Source: Piezodorus guildinii
Taxonomy: Eukaryota > Arthropoda > Insecta > Hemiptera > Pentatomidae
Assembly: GCA_023052935.1 (NCBI GenBank)
Contig: CM041292.1
Coordinates: 132,756,951 to 132,820,950 of the forward strand
Length of the DNA stretch: 64,000 bases
Reading direction: 5' to 3'
Of this stretch, positions 1 to 11,374 are shown piece after piece (position 1 is the first letter of the stretch; each line of letters starts with the position of its first letter). The position numbers were made by a program, and so were the translations under genes. Below the pieces are notes generated by a model. The model made no database searches. It was given only the letters and a program-made list of their open reading frames with translations, and was not told where the DNA came from.

Positions 1-114
1 ATTTTAGGATAGCGTAGGGCGTGGGTATATTCAAAAGCCGGTAGGAAAGCTGAATTCACTTAAACTAGATCGAAGAAAAGTTTAATAAATTGTAAAAAAA
101 TAATAAAAAAAAAA

Positions 115-180
115 CTGGTGCCCGCAACACACGACTGCCACTTACCTCGATTGATAAAATCAATTTAAGAACTATGAAAC
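115..180 (-). repeat. Family R terminal fragment
   Basis: This is one end of the dispersed repeat called family R here. It carries CTGGTGCCCGCAACACACG followed by CCACTTACCT, matching the same end at 2385, 9698, 30833 and, on the opposite strand, 57947-57979. The copy is cut at 181 by the poly-T start of a jockey fragment, so the retrotransposon probably inserted into it. No coding capacity is seen. Confidence 0.65.
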
Positions 181-785
181 GATTATTTTTTTTTTTTTTT
201 TTATAATTTATTTATTGAAATGTACAACTGTATTAGTAAATACATCAAGTAAATTAGTCCATAATATATATAGATAATATACAAAAAAAGACATGGAAGA
301 AAATATAGCCATTGGCAGCACTCCACGAGGTAATCTAAACTAGGAATTTTCGAGGCCATCTTCTTTTCAGACGCCTCGGAGGATTGTCAGGAATGGAAGC
401 AAGAGGAAGCAAGGATTGAAATTAGTAGGTTAAAGTGGGAGTGGAGTTTGTCATGGAAGGATTGGTACTTCTTACGGGCCAAATCGACAAAATATGGTAC
501 ATTAAGATCTTTATGGATGAGTTTGTCGGTGACAAAGTAAGGAACATTGAAGATTTTTCGAAGGGCTGTAGATTGTAAGGATTGAATACGGGAAGAATTT
601 GATGGTTTAGTAGAGCCCCAAAGCTCATCTCCCTACGTCCATATAGGCCTTATGATAATGATATAGATGAGCCTTTTGTAGTTCAGTGGAAGGTTAGACT
701 GTCTGTCCAGTAAGTGTTGAAGAAAGCGAAAGTAGGCAGTTTCTTGTCGTTTCAGGCTTGTGTGTGGATTCCAAGTTAAACGTTA
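181..785 (-). pseudogene. 5'-truncated jockey-like retrotransposon, RT C-terminal fragment
   Basis: Read on the minus strand this matches the last part of ORF2 of the jockey-like elements in this window: the thumb region LTWNPHT, the LWGSTKPSNSSRIQS-like stretch and the terminal PPRRL-RRW region. Frameshifts break the frame, so the open frame at 422-628 is out of phase with the real reading. The poly-T at 181-202 is the A-tail of the minus-strand element. The tail-proximal 'attgaaatgtacaactgta' motif is shared with 33140 and 53310, marking one subfamily. Only about 600 bp of the 3' end survives, and it is non-functional. Confidence 0.8.
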
Positions 786-1245
786 AAATTAGAGTTAAGC
801 TGAACAAAGACTTTCTCTCTTAAAAAGGAGGCCCGATTCTGTTATCCGAAAAATTCATTGATAACTCTAGGCTCTTTGCCGAATTCACTTTCCTCCAAAT
901 GTACAAATCCCATTCCATAGACAAATAAAAAAAAAAAAAACATTACGAAAATTATGAAAATCATACAATAAATTAGATAAGTCCATAAATAGTTATAGTA
1001 ATAGTAATTCTTATAAAACCTTCAACAAAAATCTTCTCTCTCTTCATTCAAGACTTTGTACCTTGATAATTTTATCCTCAAATCTTCAACTTCTTTACAA
1101 AATATCATAGTTATTTTTAAAACAGTTAAACAACTTTTCTTTATCAATGCGTAACCAAATGCCGGTTATTAATAAAACAAATAAATGTCAACTATTTGTT
1201 TGCTTATTTACTTAACGTCACTTAATTGTTTCTATAACGGAAGAT
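786..1245. other. AT-rich unassigned stretch
   Basis: I see no coding frame, RNA or clear repeat here. A short A-run at 928-941 and generally AT-rich simple sequence are all that stands out. Confidence 0.5.
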
Positions 1246-1249
1246 GCTA

Positions 1250-1410
1250 GAGTGGAAGACCTAAATTTTGCGTATATAGGTTTAATTAGAAGAGGGATCT
1301 TAAACGAGTGCCTAATATCGCACAAGCTCAAGACCAATTTTTACGTCACTACCGAAGGACGGCATAACCCAGGGTCTTTACTAGCCACTACACCACCACT
1401 GACCCCCTGT
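1250..1410 (-). mobile_element. tRNA-derived SINE-like repeat (SINE-B)
   Basis: On the minus strand the segment begins near 1410 with a tRNA-like head. A box-A-like GGTGTAGTGGCTAG is followed by a box-B-like GGGTTATGCC. The body (GTGCGA, then ACTCGTTTAAGATCCCT, CTAATTAAAC and GCAAAATTTAGG) is repeated on the plus strand at about 56545-56640, showing a dispersed family. The 93-codon open frame at 1252-1533 on the plus strand is an antisense shadow of this repeat. I see no target-site duplication. The box B is degenerate, so it is probably an old copy. Confidence 0.55.
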
Positions 1411-2384
1411 CAAATGTTTTATTATAGTCAATCTTTTGATCCAGATTTTATGTCTTCATCAAGAGATTTTCAACCAAGAGCAATAAAGATATCAGACCTG
1501 ATCAGACTTATTTTTTTTTTCATTTCTTCTTAAATGTGAGGAAGCTTGATGAATATCTATCATATAAAAAGATTTTGTTAAAAAAGGAGAAAGTTGTACA
1601 AAATATAAAAAAATAAATGTGTTATTTCATTGGTTTTTGATATGAAACTGTCATTCACCTATAAGTAATGTGTAATATTGAGCCTGATAAAATATATTAC
1701 GAACCATGTTAATAAAAAGAACTTGAATATTAGAGAATATGAAATATCATTGAAAGAAAATAATAATATAGGAAAAAATGTATTATTTAATTACAAGTAC
1801 GGTTTCTTTAATTTGGCTTCAAAAATATAGCACATATATATACACATAAATATTTATAAACATTAATTAAAAATGAAAAGCAGCCATTTCCATTAAATTA
1901 TTCACCAATTAAACAACCACTTTCAAATAAGCATGATCTAATTTTACACGTTGAAAACAATGTACACAAATATTCCAACATTTTAATACATGAATATATT
2001 TGTAAACATCACTGGGAAATTTTAAACTACATTCATTATTAATATCCCTACCACAGTGAAAACAATACTTGCATAACAGGCAATTAATACAAATATGTGT
2101 ACTCTTAAATATATAGAACAGATTCGGTGTTTTGAGAAAGGAGAACATAAAACATAATACGTAATAATACATAAGAGTTGGTTAAAAAAGTCAACAATTA
2201 ATTTTAACGCTTTAAATTATTTATAGAAAAATATTTAATAATGAGGAGTAATGCAGTATATGTTTAACTGGAGATCTTTATTTATTGACGTTTTGACAAT
2301 TTTCTTATTAATTATTCTAATATTAAACATTGCATTATTGTGTTGATCTAATAAATGTTATATATTTAAGTGAAATCAAAACAT
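1411..2384. other. AT-rich unassigned stretch
   Basis: No supported gene. The minus-strand frame at 1909-2172 (87 codons, rich in Cys, Tyr and Phe) has no recognisable domain, lies in AT-rich sequence, and is most likely fortuitous. Confidence 0.5.
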
Positions 2385-2440
2385 CTGGAGCGCGCAATAC
2401 ACGAATTTCACTTACCTCCGATGTTAAAATCAAGTTAACG
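2385..2440 (-). repeat. Family R terminal fragment
   Basis: It contains CTGGAGCGCGCAATACACG then TTTCACTTACCTCCG, the asymmetric end of family R. The rest of the element is missing. A jockey fragment starts about 80 bp downstream. Confidence 0.6.
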
Positions 2441-2501
2441 TTAGAGTTGAAAAAATATAAAAGAATTAGAAATATAAAAAATATAAAAATATAAAAGACA
2501 T

Positions 2502-3211
2502 AATACAAATACAAATACTTATTTATTTATTTATTCATAGATGTTTTTTTTGGCATTACAATTGTATTTGCTATCTGCTTTTTTTTTGGCAATAAGCAAA
2601 TATGCTAACAACAGATGTAACAAACTACATAGATAAAAAAAAAAAATAACTTTCAATATTTCAGGTCTCTTGGCCAGCGCCTCGATAGTCTTCTGGGCGG
2701 ATTATATGGGTTTGTGGCAGTTGATAGGTTTTGAGTCAGCGGGTTTGAATTTAGGGTCAGTCTGTCATGAAATTTATTGTAGCGATCAGTGGCAGTTGCA
2801 ATGACGAATGGAATGTCTAGGTCAGTATGTAGTGTCTCGTTAGATACGTAAAAAGGGGCATTTATAATTTTCCTAAGTAATTTTGATTGAAATGATTGAA
2901 TAATTTTGATGTTTGACTTTTTTGCTGTTCCCCACAACTCAATGCCATAAGTCCAAATGGGTTTTATTAGTACTTTATAAATAGTTAATTTGTTCGTCAA
3001 TGATAATTTTGAACGTTTGTCTAGTAACCTTGAAAGAAGTCCATATCGTTGATTTAGTTCTTTTCTTTTTCGTTTGAGGTGGTATGCCCATGTTAGTCGT
3101 TTGTCAAGGTAAAGTCCTAAGTAACGTACTGTGTCGGAAACTGGTATAGGAATAGTATCGTAAAAGACCTGGGGGCAGGAGTTATGTTTTAAAGAATACA
3201 AATACAAATAC
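2502..3211 (-). pseudogene. 5'-truncated jockey-like insertion, RT C-terminal 186-codon frame
   Basis: An open minus-strand frame at 2653-3213 encodes the C-terminal part of a jockey-type reverse transcriptase. Visible parts are the motif-E-like YLGLYLDKRLTW, the thumb region with IWTYGIELWGTAK, and the conserved end NPPRRLSRRWPRDL. No catalytic FADD remains, so it is inactive. The 3' tail is TTTATTTATT-rich on the plus strand (2519-2537). A 17-bp direct repeat, AATACAAATACAAATAC, flanks the body at 2502-2518 and again from 3195. It looks like a target-site duplication, although the repeat is itself simple sequence. The first residues of the open frame come from this flank. The 3' end is closest to the copy at 23095. 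Confidence 0.85.
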
Positions 3212-3677
3212 AAATAGAAAAAATATCTAAGAATTGCATTGTGCTTCAGATTAAATAATCTGACAAGAGAAATAATTATCTACAACACTCGTTCAGTATT
3301 GCCTTGCAATACATTAAGTTGTATTATCTTTATAAGAAAAAATGGAATGAGAAAAGGAATAAAATGAGAAAAAAAATATTAAAAAAAAAAAAAAAATTAT
3401 CGAATATAAATGTATTAATGTTATGTTGTTATACATCAAAAATAGACCTATGAGGAAAAAAGAGTACTCTGCTAAAGGCAATCCGATCAAGTTAGGCAGT
3501 ATTGCTTGGTCAAAAAAGCGTATCTCTCTTTTAAAGAGTATTATAGATCTATATTACGATACTAAAGTTAAAATACAAAAAAAAAAAAAAATATATATGT
3601 TTGCTTTTATTTTTACCCGTTGAATATCAATGCTAACAAGATGAAATGGTTATTTTCAATTAAAATCTAATATTTTA
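3212..3677. other. AT-rich unassigned stretch
   Basis: A-rich runs at 3380-3396 and 3577-3590. The 66-codon plus-strand frame at 3423-3623 is lysine and isoleucine rich, has no domain, and is probably chance. Confidence 0.45.
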
Positions 3678-3975
3678 TTACATTGGACTAGTAAGGAGGC
3701 ACATGAATTCGTCGATTCTACTTACATCGTTTCCCAACGCAACCGCGACATTAAGTCGTATTCCTCTTTGGTTCAATTGTCTTGTGTAGAAGGGACATTC
3801 TTCGAAAATGTGAGTGATTGTCATGGTTTCCCTACAATGCTGGCATTTTGCGGGCAATTCATTAGATATCCATTAGTGCCCATGTGTTAACCTTGTGTGT
3901 CCGATTCTCCGACGGGCCAGGACCACCTCCTCTCTGAGGTTGATGGGAATTGAGGTTTTCCAAGAAACGCGGTAT
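3678..3975 (-). pseudogene. Non-LTR retrotransposon C-terminus with zf-RVT (zinc-binding) domain, broken
   Basis: The minus-strand reading gives a typical zf-RVT region that follows RNase H in I/LOA/R1-type LINEs. It shows EEVVLARRRIGHTRLTHG, then after one in-frame stop ISNELPAKCQHCRE, then ITHIFEECPFYTRQ, a CX2CX8HX4C zinc-binding pattern. It ends at a natural-looking TAA at 3678-3680. The upstream side is cut by a (TA)n(GA)n microsatellite at 3981, beyond which I recognise no RNase H. The single TAA stop splits the domain. It is related to the plus-strand fragment at 10985-11374. Confidence 0.8.
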
Positions 3976-3979
3976 CATA

Positions 3980-3980
<1 letters not shown>

Positions 3981-4072
<92 letters not shown>

Positions 4073-4081
4073 GAGAGAGAT
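3981..4081. repeat. (TA)n(GA)n compound microsatellite
   Basis: A long alternating TA run is followed by GA repeats (about 4037-4080). Both strands carry spurious tyrosine-isoleucine and arginine-glutamate open frames across it, which I do not regard as genes. Confidence 0.97.
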
Positions 4082-4728
4082 CACAAAGAGTAGTTTATTG
4101 TCATTGTAGGAAGGTTAAGAGTGTTTATTTTCGGAATTGTCACTGGGCTATTTCTTGTGTCATCCACTACAAAATTTCTTCTTTGAGGATAATTTGAAAA
4201 ACCACGAGATTGTCGATTGTTAACAAACTTGAGGAGACAATAGCTCGTTATCCTGTAGGTTTTGCCTGGTTTTGGAGACGAGCTAGGGATGCCTTGGAAG
4301 ATTTTAGAAGCAGGGGGTTCCGGTTGAGCTGGTAGAATCAGTCGCGGTCAGCTCCTTCTTTCCTTCTTGTTAGTTGACGCTTCGGCTGTTCACCTCCTCA
4401 GCTCTCCCTAATCCTAACGGGAAATATTTTACTAGTTTTAAACTCTCAAAGTCAAGTCGATTCTATTTAAAGTAATCGGAAATGGTCTACAAATCACTTC
4501 TTGAGCGCCCTTAACACAACTTACCTCAGTACTAGAAATAAACACTTAAAAAAATTTATTTAAAACAAAAATAGTCTAGATTTATTTTCAAGTGAATTCA
4601 TTTTAGTTCTATGTAAATATCTGCATTTATTCTCTTAAAATATAATTGGTAATTACAATAATTAGTTGGTTTTATACACTGTTTCACTCTCCATTAGATT
4701 GTACGACGTTGTTTGTCACACTTATTTT
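4082..4728. other. Unassigned sequence with moderately GC-richer part
   Basis: The portion 4230-4420 is somewhat GC-richer than its surroundings but gives no coherent protein in any frame. It may be an upstream remnant of the retroelement at 3678, displaced by the microsatellite; I cannot confirm that. The rest is AT-rich. Confidence 0.4.
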
Positions 4729-6280
4729 TTTACTCTCACTTACCTATAAATGAAATATATATTAAGGGAAAGTATAGCGATTATGAAAAGTTTCGAATTC
4801 GAGTTTTCACCGAAAACAAAAAAAGTTTTACGGTTTTCTGAGTCTAAATGAACAAGTTGTATAAAACTGAAATTTCATATTCAAAGAGCGAATACCTGAG
4901 ATGTTATAGCAACTTTTTCAAGAAAACCAACCTTGAATGTTTAACCTCTTTATGATTTTCTAAAAAATTTCGATTATAGTCCTTGTATCGAAGAAAACCT
5001 TAATGGACTTTAACATGACTTCATGGGAACATGAATTAGTGAAACATAATGTTCATGAAACATATTTATTATGAACCAGTAGTTTGTTGTAGGTGTGAAA
5101 ATGTATTAGTATAGTGACGCAGTTGTTATCACTGATATAGGATACCGCTAAGCAAGATAGTATGTATTGTCCTATTTATTGAGCCTTGGATTCTGCATCC
5201 AAGATAATATGTTGAGCTGGTGAAGGTAGCACCATATATATTGTTTTATAGTTTGTGGAATATTAACTTGTGGAAAATGTAATGTGTGACCTACCAAATA
5301 ATAAATAAAATAAAACATGACGCAGGTTTCATTTCTGATTCAAATATCCAAACAGGCCTTGGATGTCGATATTTAAATTATCTACTTCTTCCTTTAATCT
5401 TTTAATTTTTTTTTTAATAAAAACAATTATTATTTCATCTTATTAGTATTCATAAAACACGACTAAATTTACAAACTGAACGAATTCGATAACCAACAAG
5501 CAAAAATATATATTTTTGTATGCAATTTTTGTGTTTTTGAACATAAGAATAGTGGCATAGATGTTCAATACCATATACTATTGGAAAGCTAAAGATCTTA
5601 GAAAAAATTGTATCTTATATACAAATTTTTGGAAGGTAACGAAGGCTGATTAAAAGAGTCTGAAAGATCTTAAATGTCGATATTTAAATTACCTTCTTCT
5701 AAAGTACCTTTATTTTTTTAGATTCGATAAAAATAACCATATCACCTTGTTAGCATTGATAATAAACCGGTAAATATACAATTTGAACGAATTAGATAAC
5801 CAACTAAAGAAGATACACCAAAAAAAAAAAAATTTTTTTTAATATAAGAACAGTGATATAAATAATTAATATACCGCTGGAAGCCAAATATTTAAGAAAA
5901 AATGTAACTTTTCTATAAAAAGCTAGATAAAACATTGAAGAGAGATGAAAAGAGGATAAAACTGAAATATTGTTTTAGATGTCTATTGTTGGAGTATTTA
6001 TTTTGAAACAAGTTTACATCGAAATTCAATAATAATTCTTTAACCTTCTTTCTACTTTATTAAAAAGTTTATTGATTGACATACTGCTGGAAAGCTGCAC
6101 ATTTCATATTATACCTTAAGTGGTAAGCGATAAAAAAAGATGATAAAACTGTGTGATTGTTGTAGATAGTAATATGATAGATTATTTAACGAAACATATG
6201 TTTCTACCGAAACTCAATGTAATTCTGTAATGTTATTTCAACTCCAACATCATTTAAAAGTTCTTTTATTGGTTTTAACA
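4729..6280 (+). repeat. Cluster of family R copies (several partial, head-to-tail)
   Basis: The cluster starts with ACTCTCACTTACCTATA at 4732. It continues through the R body (GAAATTTCATATT, CCTGAGATGTTA) and resumes after a short insertion (5123-5317) with GGTTTCATTTCTGATTC. Internal R blocks then recur out of register: the 'GTCGATATTTAAATTA' to 'GAACGAATT' block appears at about 5366-5490 and again at about 5674-5790. The 'CTGGAAAGCT' to 'GAAACTCAAT' block appears near 5875-6030 and 6085-6230. I read this as tandem or nested partial copies. No open frame of note. Confidence 0.65.
5115..5325 (+). mobile_element. Short insertion with 8-bp target-site duplication
   Basis: About 195 bp (5123-5317) interrupts a family R copy and is flanked on both sides by TGACGCAG (5115-5122, 5318-5325). 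It ends in an A-rich tail, AATAATAAATAAAATAAAAC. This fits a short retroposed element such as a SINE on the plus strand, but I do not see convincing box A and box B, so the class is uncertain. Confidence 0.55.
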
Positions 6281-6836
6281 AAGCAGACATTATATTAGAT
6301 ATTAATCGATGGTATATAGATCAAATTAAAGAAAAAAAAAATAACGTCACGGAAAGATAGCTATCTAGAAATATATAATTTCACTTTCCTATCAATCTTG
6401 GTATCCTTGAAAACTACACATCTAAGAGCTACCATTTGCTATTTATCATTTGTTTATGATTTTTATTGAAATTAAGTAAAATAAACAAATTTAAAAAAAT
6501 TCACCACCCTTAGAAAGAATCCTCTCTAGTATCAACAATCGTTATTTTAGAATAGAATTACCTAATGCAACATAAAAATCACAATTAAATTATTATTTTA
6601 GAAGCAATAAGGTATTAACTTGGATAGTAAAATCTAACAAAATTGTGGACAGTTAAGGTTAATGTTTTTAGGCAAGGTCAGTGCGATCGAAAAGTCCTTA
6701 ACAGCTCCGTGTTGAAATAGACCTATAGGAGTATATACAAATAAAACTTATTGAAGATTAAATAGCTGACCCTGTGATAAATAAGATGGACAAAGTTATG
6801 CGGGTGGTGGTCATACTTTATTGGCAAATAATGAAA
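6281..6836. other. AT-rich unassigned stretch
   Basis: AT-rich sequence with a short family R-like piece possible near 6385-6400. No gene seen. Confidence 0.4.
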
Positions 6837-6895
6837 AAAATATTTACTGACCAACGTTTCGGCCCACGTTGCGATTCTTCGTCAGGTCTGCTTCA
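6837..6895 (-). other. Hammerhead-like core motif (CTGACGA ... GAAACGT)
   Basis: On the minus strand CTGACGA is followed after 18 bases by GAAACGTTGGTC. These are the two conserved strands of a hammerhead ribozyme core (CUGANGA and GAAA), with a possible GUC cleavage triplet just after. I cannot show a proper stem I, and stem II is weak. It may therefore be a decayed ribozyme or simply the conserved end of a repeat. Confidence 0.4.
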
Positions 6896-7259
6896 TTGAA
6901 GTATGGAGTTTGAATGATTAATAAATTGTTATTTACACTACCATTAAAAAATAGTTGCTATAAAAGTTGATTTTAGTTCCAATGATACGCTTATTGATGA
7001 TAATATCTTTTTAAACATGATTTCCCAGTCAAGTTTATAAATATAATCTTATTTTTGTTATATCATATATCAAGTTGACCAGACATGTATACCTCAAATG
7101 TACAAACCTGTTATCGTTAGGAGATCCAGTCCCAGATTAAAAATTATTTTATATTCTATTCTATTCTATATTAAAATAGCAGATTATTTGTGTAAATTTG
7201 TATGATCATATCATGTTTGTTAGGAAATTAATATTAAATTAGAGAATAATTTCACTTAA

Positions 7260-7625
7260 GCATTATACTACTCATTCAAATAAATAATTCCATCCGTATT
7301 GTGTCAGGGGGACAGTTATCTAATTACGGATTGCGGTAACCTGTAATCATGGAATTAAATGATACATTATTGATAACCTCGAAAATTTGGATCATTGTTG
7401 ATTTACTTCGTACTAGCCCTCAATGTCAATCTTTAATACGAACGAATCAAATATTTGCATCCATCTCCTTAAGAACTGATGCCTTACAGCAGATGGCGAA
7501 GTCAATAGAAGAAGTGGCCCATCCACTGAAGCAAAAATCGATTTCTTAGGTTCCAGACGAAATCAATAAATGGCATCGTATGGACGCATAGGGGAAGGAA
7601 CGAGGCGTCTTTGATGCTAAGATGT
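7260..7625. other. GC-richer island, possible conserved non-coding element
   Basis: This island stands out from the AT-rich surroundings and contains homeodomain-like CTAATTAC near 7319. It holds a 66-codon plus-strand frame (7349-7549) with no recognised domain. I see no splice-flanked exon. It could be regulatory DNA; conservation would have to be tested. Confidence 0.35.
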
Positions 7626-8560
7626 GTTAGGAATAATTTAAAAGTTTTCAATACATTTCATAAGATAATATAGCTATTTTACTAACCATTAAAAAAGAAT
7701 AAACTTACGGGTATCTTAGGGGCGCAATAAAAAAAGGTAGGGGTATGTATTTTTTTTTTTTACATGATCTTATAGAAATAATTGTCTTTATATACTTAAC
7801 TACAATGTCGCACGAGTTATAAGGTTATGAATACTCATTTTTTTATTGATAACATAAATAAAGGTAAATTAAAAATAAAGAAATAACGCCTTGATTTTTT
7901 GAAAGATAGGAACGAAATTGGTGTATTATAATTTTTCAGTCATAGCAACATAGTCATAATGTATGTTGAGACATGCATTGAAACATTGCAATACATGCTG
8001 AGACTACTACACTCTTAAAAAACAAGGTCAACTGTTGATGCGATGATTGACTGTCAGCGAAATAGAAAAATTGATGAAATCCGGCCTGCAAAATAAACTA
8101 GCAGAGGTGTTATAATAATTAAGTATTTATGCCCTGTATATTATGTATTTATATCAGGAATGTCTCTAAGACAGCAGGGAGTTAAATAATTAAAATAATA
8201 AATAAATAAACAATACACCGAAATCAATTGTGAGGTTTGATGTAATATGTCAAAAATTTCATCCGAAACATGACAATCATCATTGGGACAAGTTCTTTAA
8301 GAACTTCATAGAATATTCTCTAGGAGCTCAATGTGTCTGTATGTATTAATGGATATGGTAATGCAGTTTATTTTTAGTTTTCGTTTTCCATTTTTTAATA
8401 ACATTTAAGTTTTTAATAATCTTCTGATTATAACGACACGTCAAAGAGAGCTAATCAAATAACTAGTGTTGATAACCCATTCCAAAATATCATTTCTATT
8501 CAAATTTGACGAATTAAAAAAATAAATGTATAAATCAATGTCCCTCGAGAACATGCTTCA
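7626..8560. other. AT-rich unassigned stretch
   Basis: No gene is seen. The part 8098-8215 ends in an A-rich AATAATAAATAAATAAAC tail and might be an old SINE, without further support. Confidence 0.4.
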
Positions 8561-8800
8561 TTTTATTTTCATTTACCTATATATGAAATATTGCGTATTG
8601 CGATCGTTAAAATTTAAGAATTTCAGTTTTCTAAAATATTTAGAAAAAACATTATGTAATACAAGAAATCGTAAAGGTTAATGAAGAGAGAAGAAAAAAC
8701 GATAAACCTAATTGATTCTTGTAGATAAAAATAGGTTAGGTTATTTTTAAAATATAATAGATTATTTAATAAAACGCATGTTTTTATCGAAACTTTTTTT
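8561..8800 (+). repeat. Family R copy with large internal deletion
   Basis: It begins ATTTTCATTTACCTATATATG (8565) and GCGATCGTTAAAATT, which is the R start. It then jumps to the distal R body (GAGAGAAGAAAAAACGATAAA, AATAGATTATTTAATAAAACG). Most of the middle is missing. Confidence 0.6.
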
Positions 8801-9697
8801 CACTTATTGCGTTCTTAGTAACCGTAAATAAACTATACCGAATAATAAATCTATAATAAACACGTTTTCTTCATACTTGACCGGTCGTTTTTATGGGCCA
8901 AACATGTTCAACCTCGTAGCAGCTATTTAGTATATCTAATAATATAGATGGTGTAAAAAAGGTTTACCATAATGTAATTGCAAAAATAAATTGGTAAAAT
9001 TACAAATAATCATATATTTTTAGTATAAATGTTTCATATATATCTAGACTGTAACCTTAATTAATATAAATGATATAGTAATAATTCAAATGATGCTTCT
9101 GGAACAGGATCATTTGACATCGAGTTGCCAGAAATATTTAGTTAAATAAATGCATACTATGATAATATATCTACAAGCTTACGATGTGTCACACCAATTC
9201 CAAATACAGCATGGAATCAGGATTAAAGTTAGAAATGACATATCCCCCCCATAATGGGACTAGGAGACAGCCCATGGATAATTCCCATTGTGGGTTCCAT
9301 CGGCAGCTGGGTCTCGAGGTATTGAGCCAATAACATGAGAACATCCCCTCAAACAATACCACGTACTATGTTATTGAGTTCAAATACTAGTGTCCCTAAA
9401 GACTTTTTTTTTTTCTCGCGAAGCTAAGGGTAGAGATTAGGTTCATTCAACCTTGAAAAAAGCAGCAGGTTATCATATTCAGAAAACCTGAATCAAGCTT
9501 TAAAGGGATTATCCATCGATGACCAAACAAACATATTTCTATTCAATCGATAAACGGTTCAACAGCTCTATTTTGCTAACAATATTTATCAACAAATCTC
9601 AAAATCCGAATATTTTAAAAATAATTTATTTATAAGATGTCAACATATTTAATCAAATAAACTATGAAACAGATAGTAGTATCTAAACTCAAAAAAT
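8801..9697. other. AT-rich stretch with GC-richer piece at about 9240-9400
   Basis: Mostly AT-rich. The piece 9245-9400 (starting CCCCCCATAATGGGACTAGG) is GC-richer and has no coding frame. It may be a repeat fragment or a short conserved element. Nothing further is supported. Confidence 0.35.
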
Positions 9698-10584
9698 CTG
9701 GTGCGCGCAACACACGACTTTCACTTACCTCCGTTATTTATATCAATTTACAGAATTTTTAAACAGATTTAGAAACGAAAATGAATTTTTAAAAAATGAA
9801 TAAAATTGAGATTCCGTAGAAACATGGTTTTATTAAATAATCTATTATATTATTATCTAAGACGATCAGTTACTTTTTTTCACCTTTTATCACTCTCCTT
9901 TTTATTAAATTTTACAATATTATGCATAAGATAATGATTTTTCTTAAAACCTTTTCATTCCAACGGTATATTATACATGCATATTACTGTTCTTATGTTC
10001 AAAAACAAAAAAATGTTTTATAAACATATTTTTGCAGTTTTCTCCTTTAGTTGGATATCGAATTCGTTGAACTTGTATATTTATTTGTTTTTTAGCAATA
10101 ATAAGCAGACGATATGGCCAATTTAATAAAATCTACAAAATTAAAGGTAAAATAGAGAAATAAAGTTTGTAATATCGGCAGTTAAGCCGTGTCAGACAAT
10201 TTCAATCAGAATGAAACCTACATGATAATAAAGTCCATCCAATTTTACATCCATATAGTTACTTTAATCAAAATTGTTAGAGGCGTTTTTGAGAAAATCA
10301 TAAAAAGTGCTAAATACATGACATAAAGTGGCTCTTCTGGTTAGCTGATTTTGATGAAAAGGTTGCTGTATCATCTCGGGTGTATAGTTATCTTAAATAT
10401 GAAATTTCGTTTTCATAGGAATTTTTGTTTTAACGCTGGACTTACCACACACACACAGACCTTAGTTAATTGAACTTAGGGAACCCTACAACGTGTATTT
10501 CAGTTAAAAACTTGATTTCGAAAATGTTCACGATCGCAATACTTTCCTTACTATATATTTCATATATAGGTAAGTAAAAGTAAA
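9698..10584 (-). repeat. Complete family R element
   Basis: A near-complete copy of about 890 bp. The left edge reads CTGGTGCGCGCAACACACG then ACTTTCACTTACCT. The right edge reads AGGTAAGTAAAAGT at 10568-10581. The 14-bp inverted pair ACTTTCACTTACCT / AGGTAAGTGAAAGT lies near both ends. One end carries about 20 extra bases (CTGGTGCGCGCAACACACG) beyond the pair. There is no open frame above chance, so it looks like a non-autonomous element. Class unknown. Confidence 0.7.
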
Positions 10585-10984
10585 ATGAATATGTTATTTT
10601 ATATCAACATGCTTAATGAACTGTAGTTTACAATAGTTTCCATTAAATGAACGAATAGTTCGTCGAAAAAGGCTGAAACAAGGACATCGGGGAATTTTGT
10701 AGTAAAATTGGCAGAGAACAGAGCTGTGAGTGGAAATGACATCTGGTGCTCTCTCGAGGAAATACTGCCAACTGACCAATGAAAACGGACGTCACTCTAT
10801 CCTTCTACAAACAACAGTTTGAATTCTACATATATTATTTAATATAACTAATAGATGTTCATATATTGTTTAATATATCTAATAGATGTTCGTACACATT
10901 TTTCACATAACTTAATATATTATGAGAAGAATAATACAAACTCAGTCAGTGAACTTTATCATAAAATCCGATTTTCTGACCTAA
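10585..10984. other. AT-rich unassigned stretch
   Basis: It contains a short direct duplication of 'TAATATAACTAATAGATGTTC'-like sequence at about 10838-10890. No gene is supported. The minus-strand frame at 10594-10779 has no domain. Confidence 0.4.
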
Positions 10985-11374
10985 AACAGGTTAGTATTGC
11001 AAAACACCCCATACAAAATCGTTTGCCTTCAATAGGGAGAGGTGTGGAGAAGCAGTCCTTCGAAATTGCTTGAAACAAAAAACTGGGTAACAAGCAATAG
11101 AAAATCAAGAAAGGAGGAAACAATCCTATGTCGCCTAAGGATTGGACATTGCGAGTTCTCCCACGGCTACCTTCTTCGTGGCTTAGAAGTTCCTACATGC
11201 TTGAAATGTGGTGTCATAAGGACAGTGAAACACGTTCTGATAGAATGTAAAGAATATACCACATTGAGAAACCAGTTAAATATGGGCGAAACTCTTTGTA
11301 ACATCCTCCAGGACTACGAAAAAGACGTGGATTCCCTAATGGAGTTTCTGAAAAGAACTAAGTTTTATAATTGA
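10985..11374 (+). pseudogene. Non-LTR retrotransposon C-terminus with zf-RVT domain
   Basis: The open frame at 11042-11374 shows ETILCRLRIGHCEFSHGYLL, then PTCLKCG and TVKHVLIECKEY, the zf-RVT signature with CX2CX8HX4C. This module lies after RNase H in LINEs of the I/LOA/R1 type. The 110-codon frame ends at a plausible natural stop (11372-11374). The upstream reading is lost by frameshift before 11042, and no RNase H or RT core is present. It is one of only two retroelement fragments on the plus strand here. Related to 3678-3975. Confidence 0.85.

Noticed and set aside
3887..4197. Protein-coding frames rich in Tyr-Ile or Arg-Glu
   Set aside because: They are translations of (TA)n and (GA)n microsatellites on both strands; the same applies at 13833-14018, 14730-14966 and 44942-45130.
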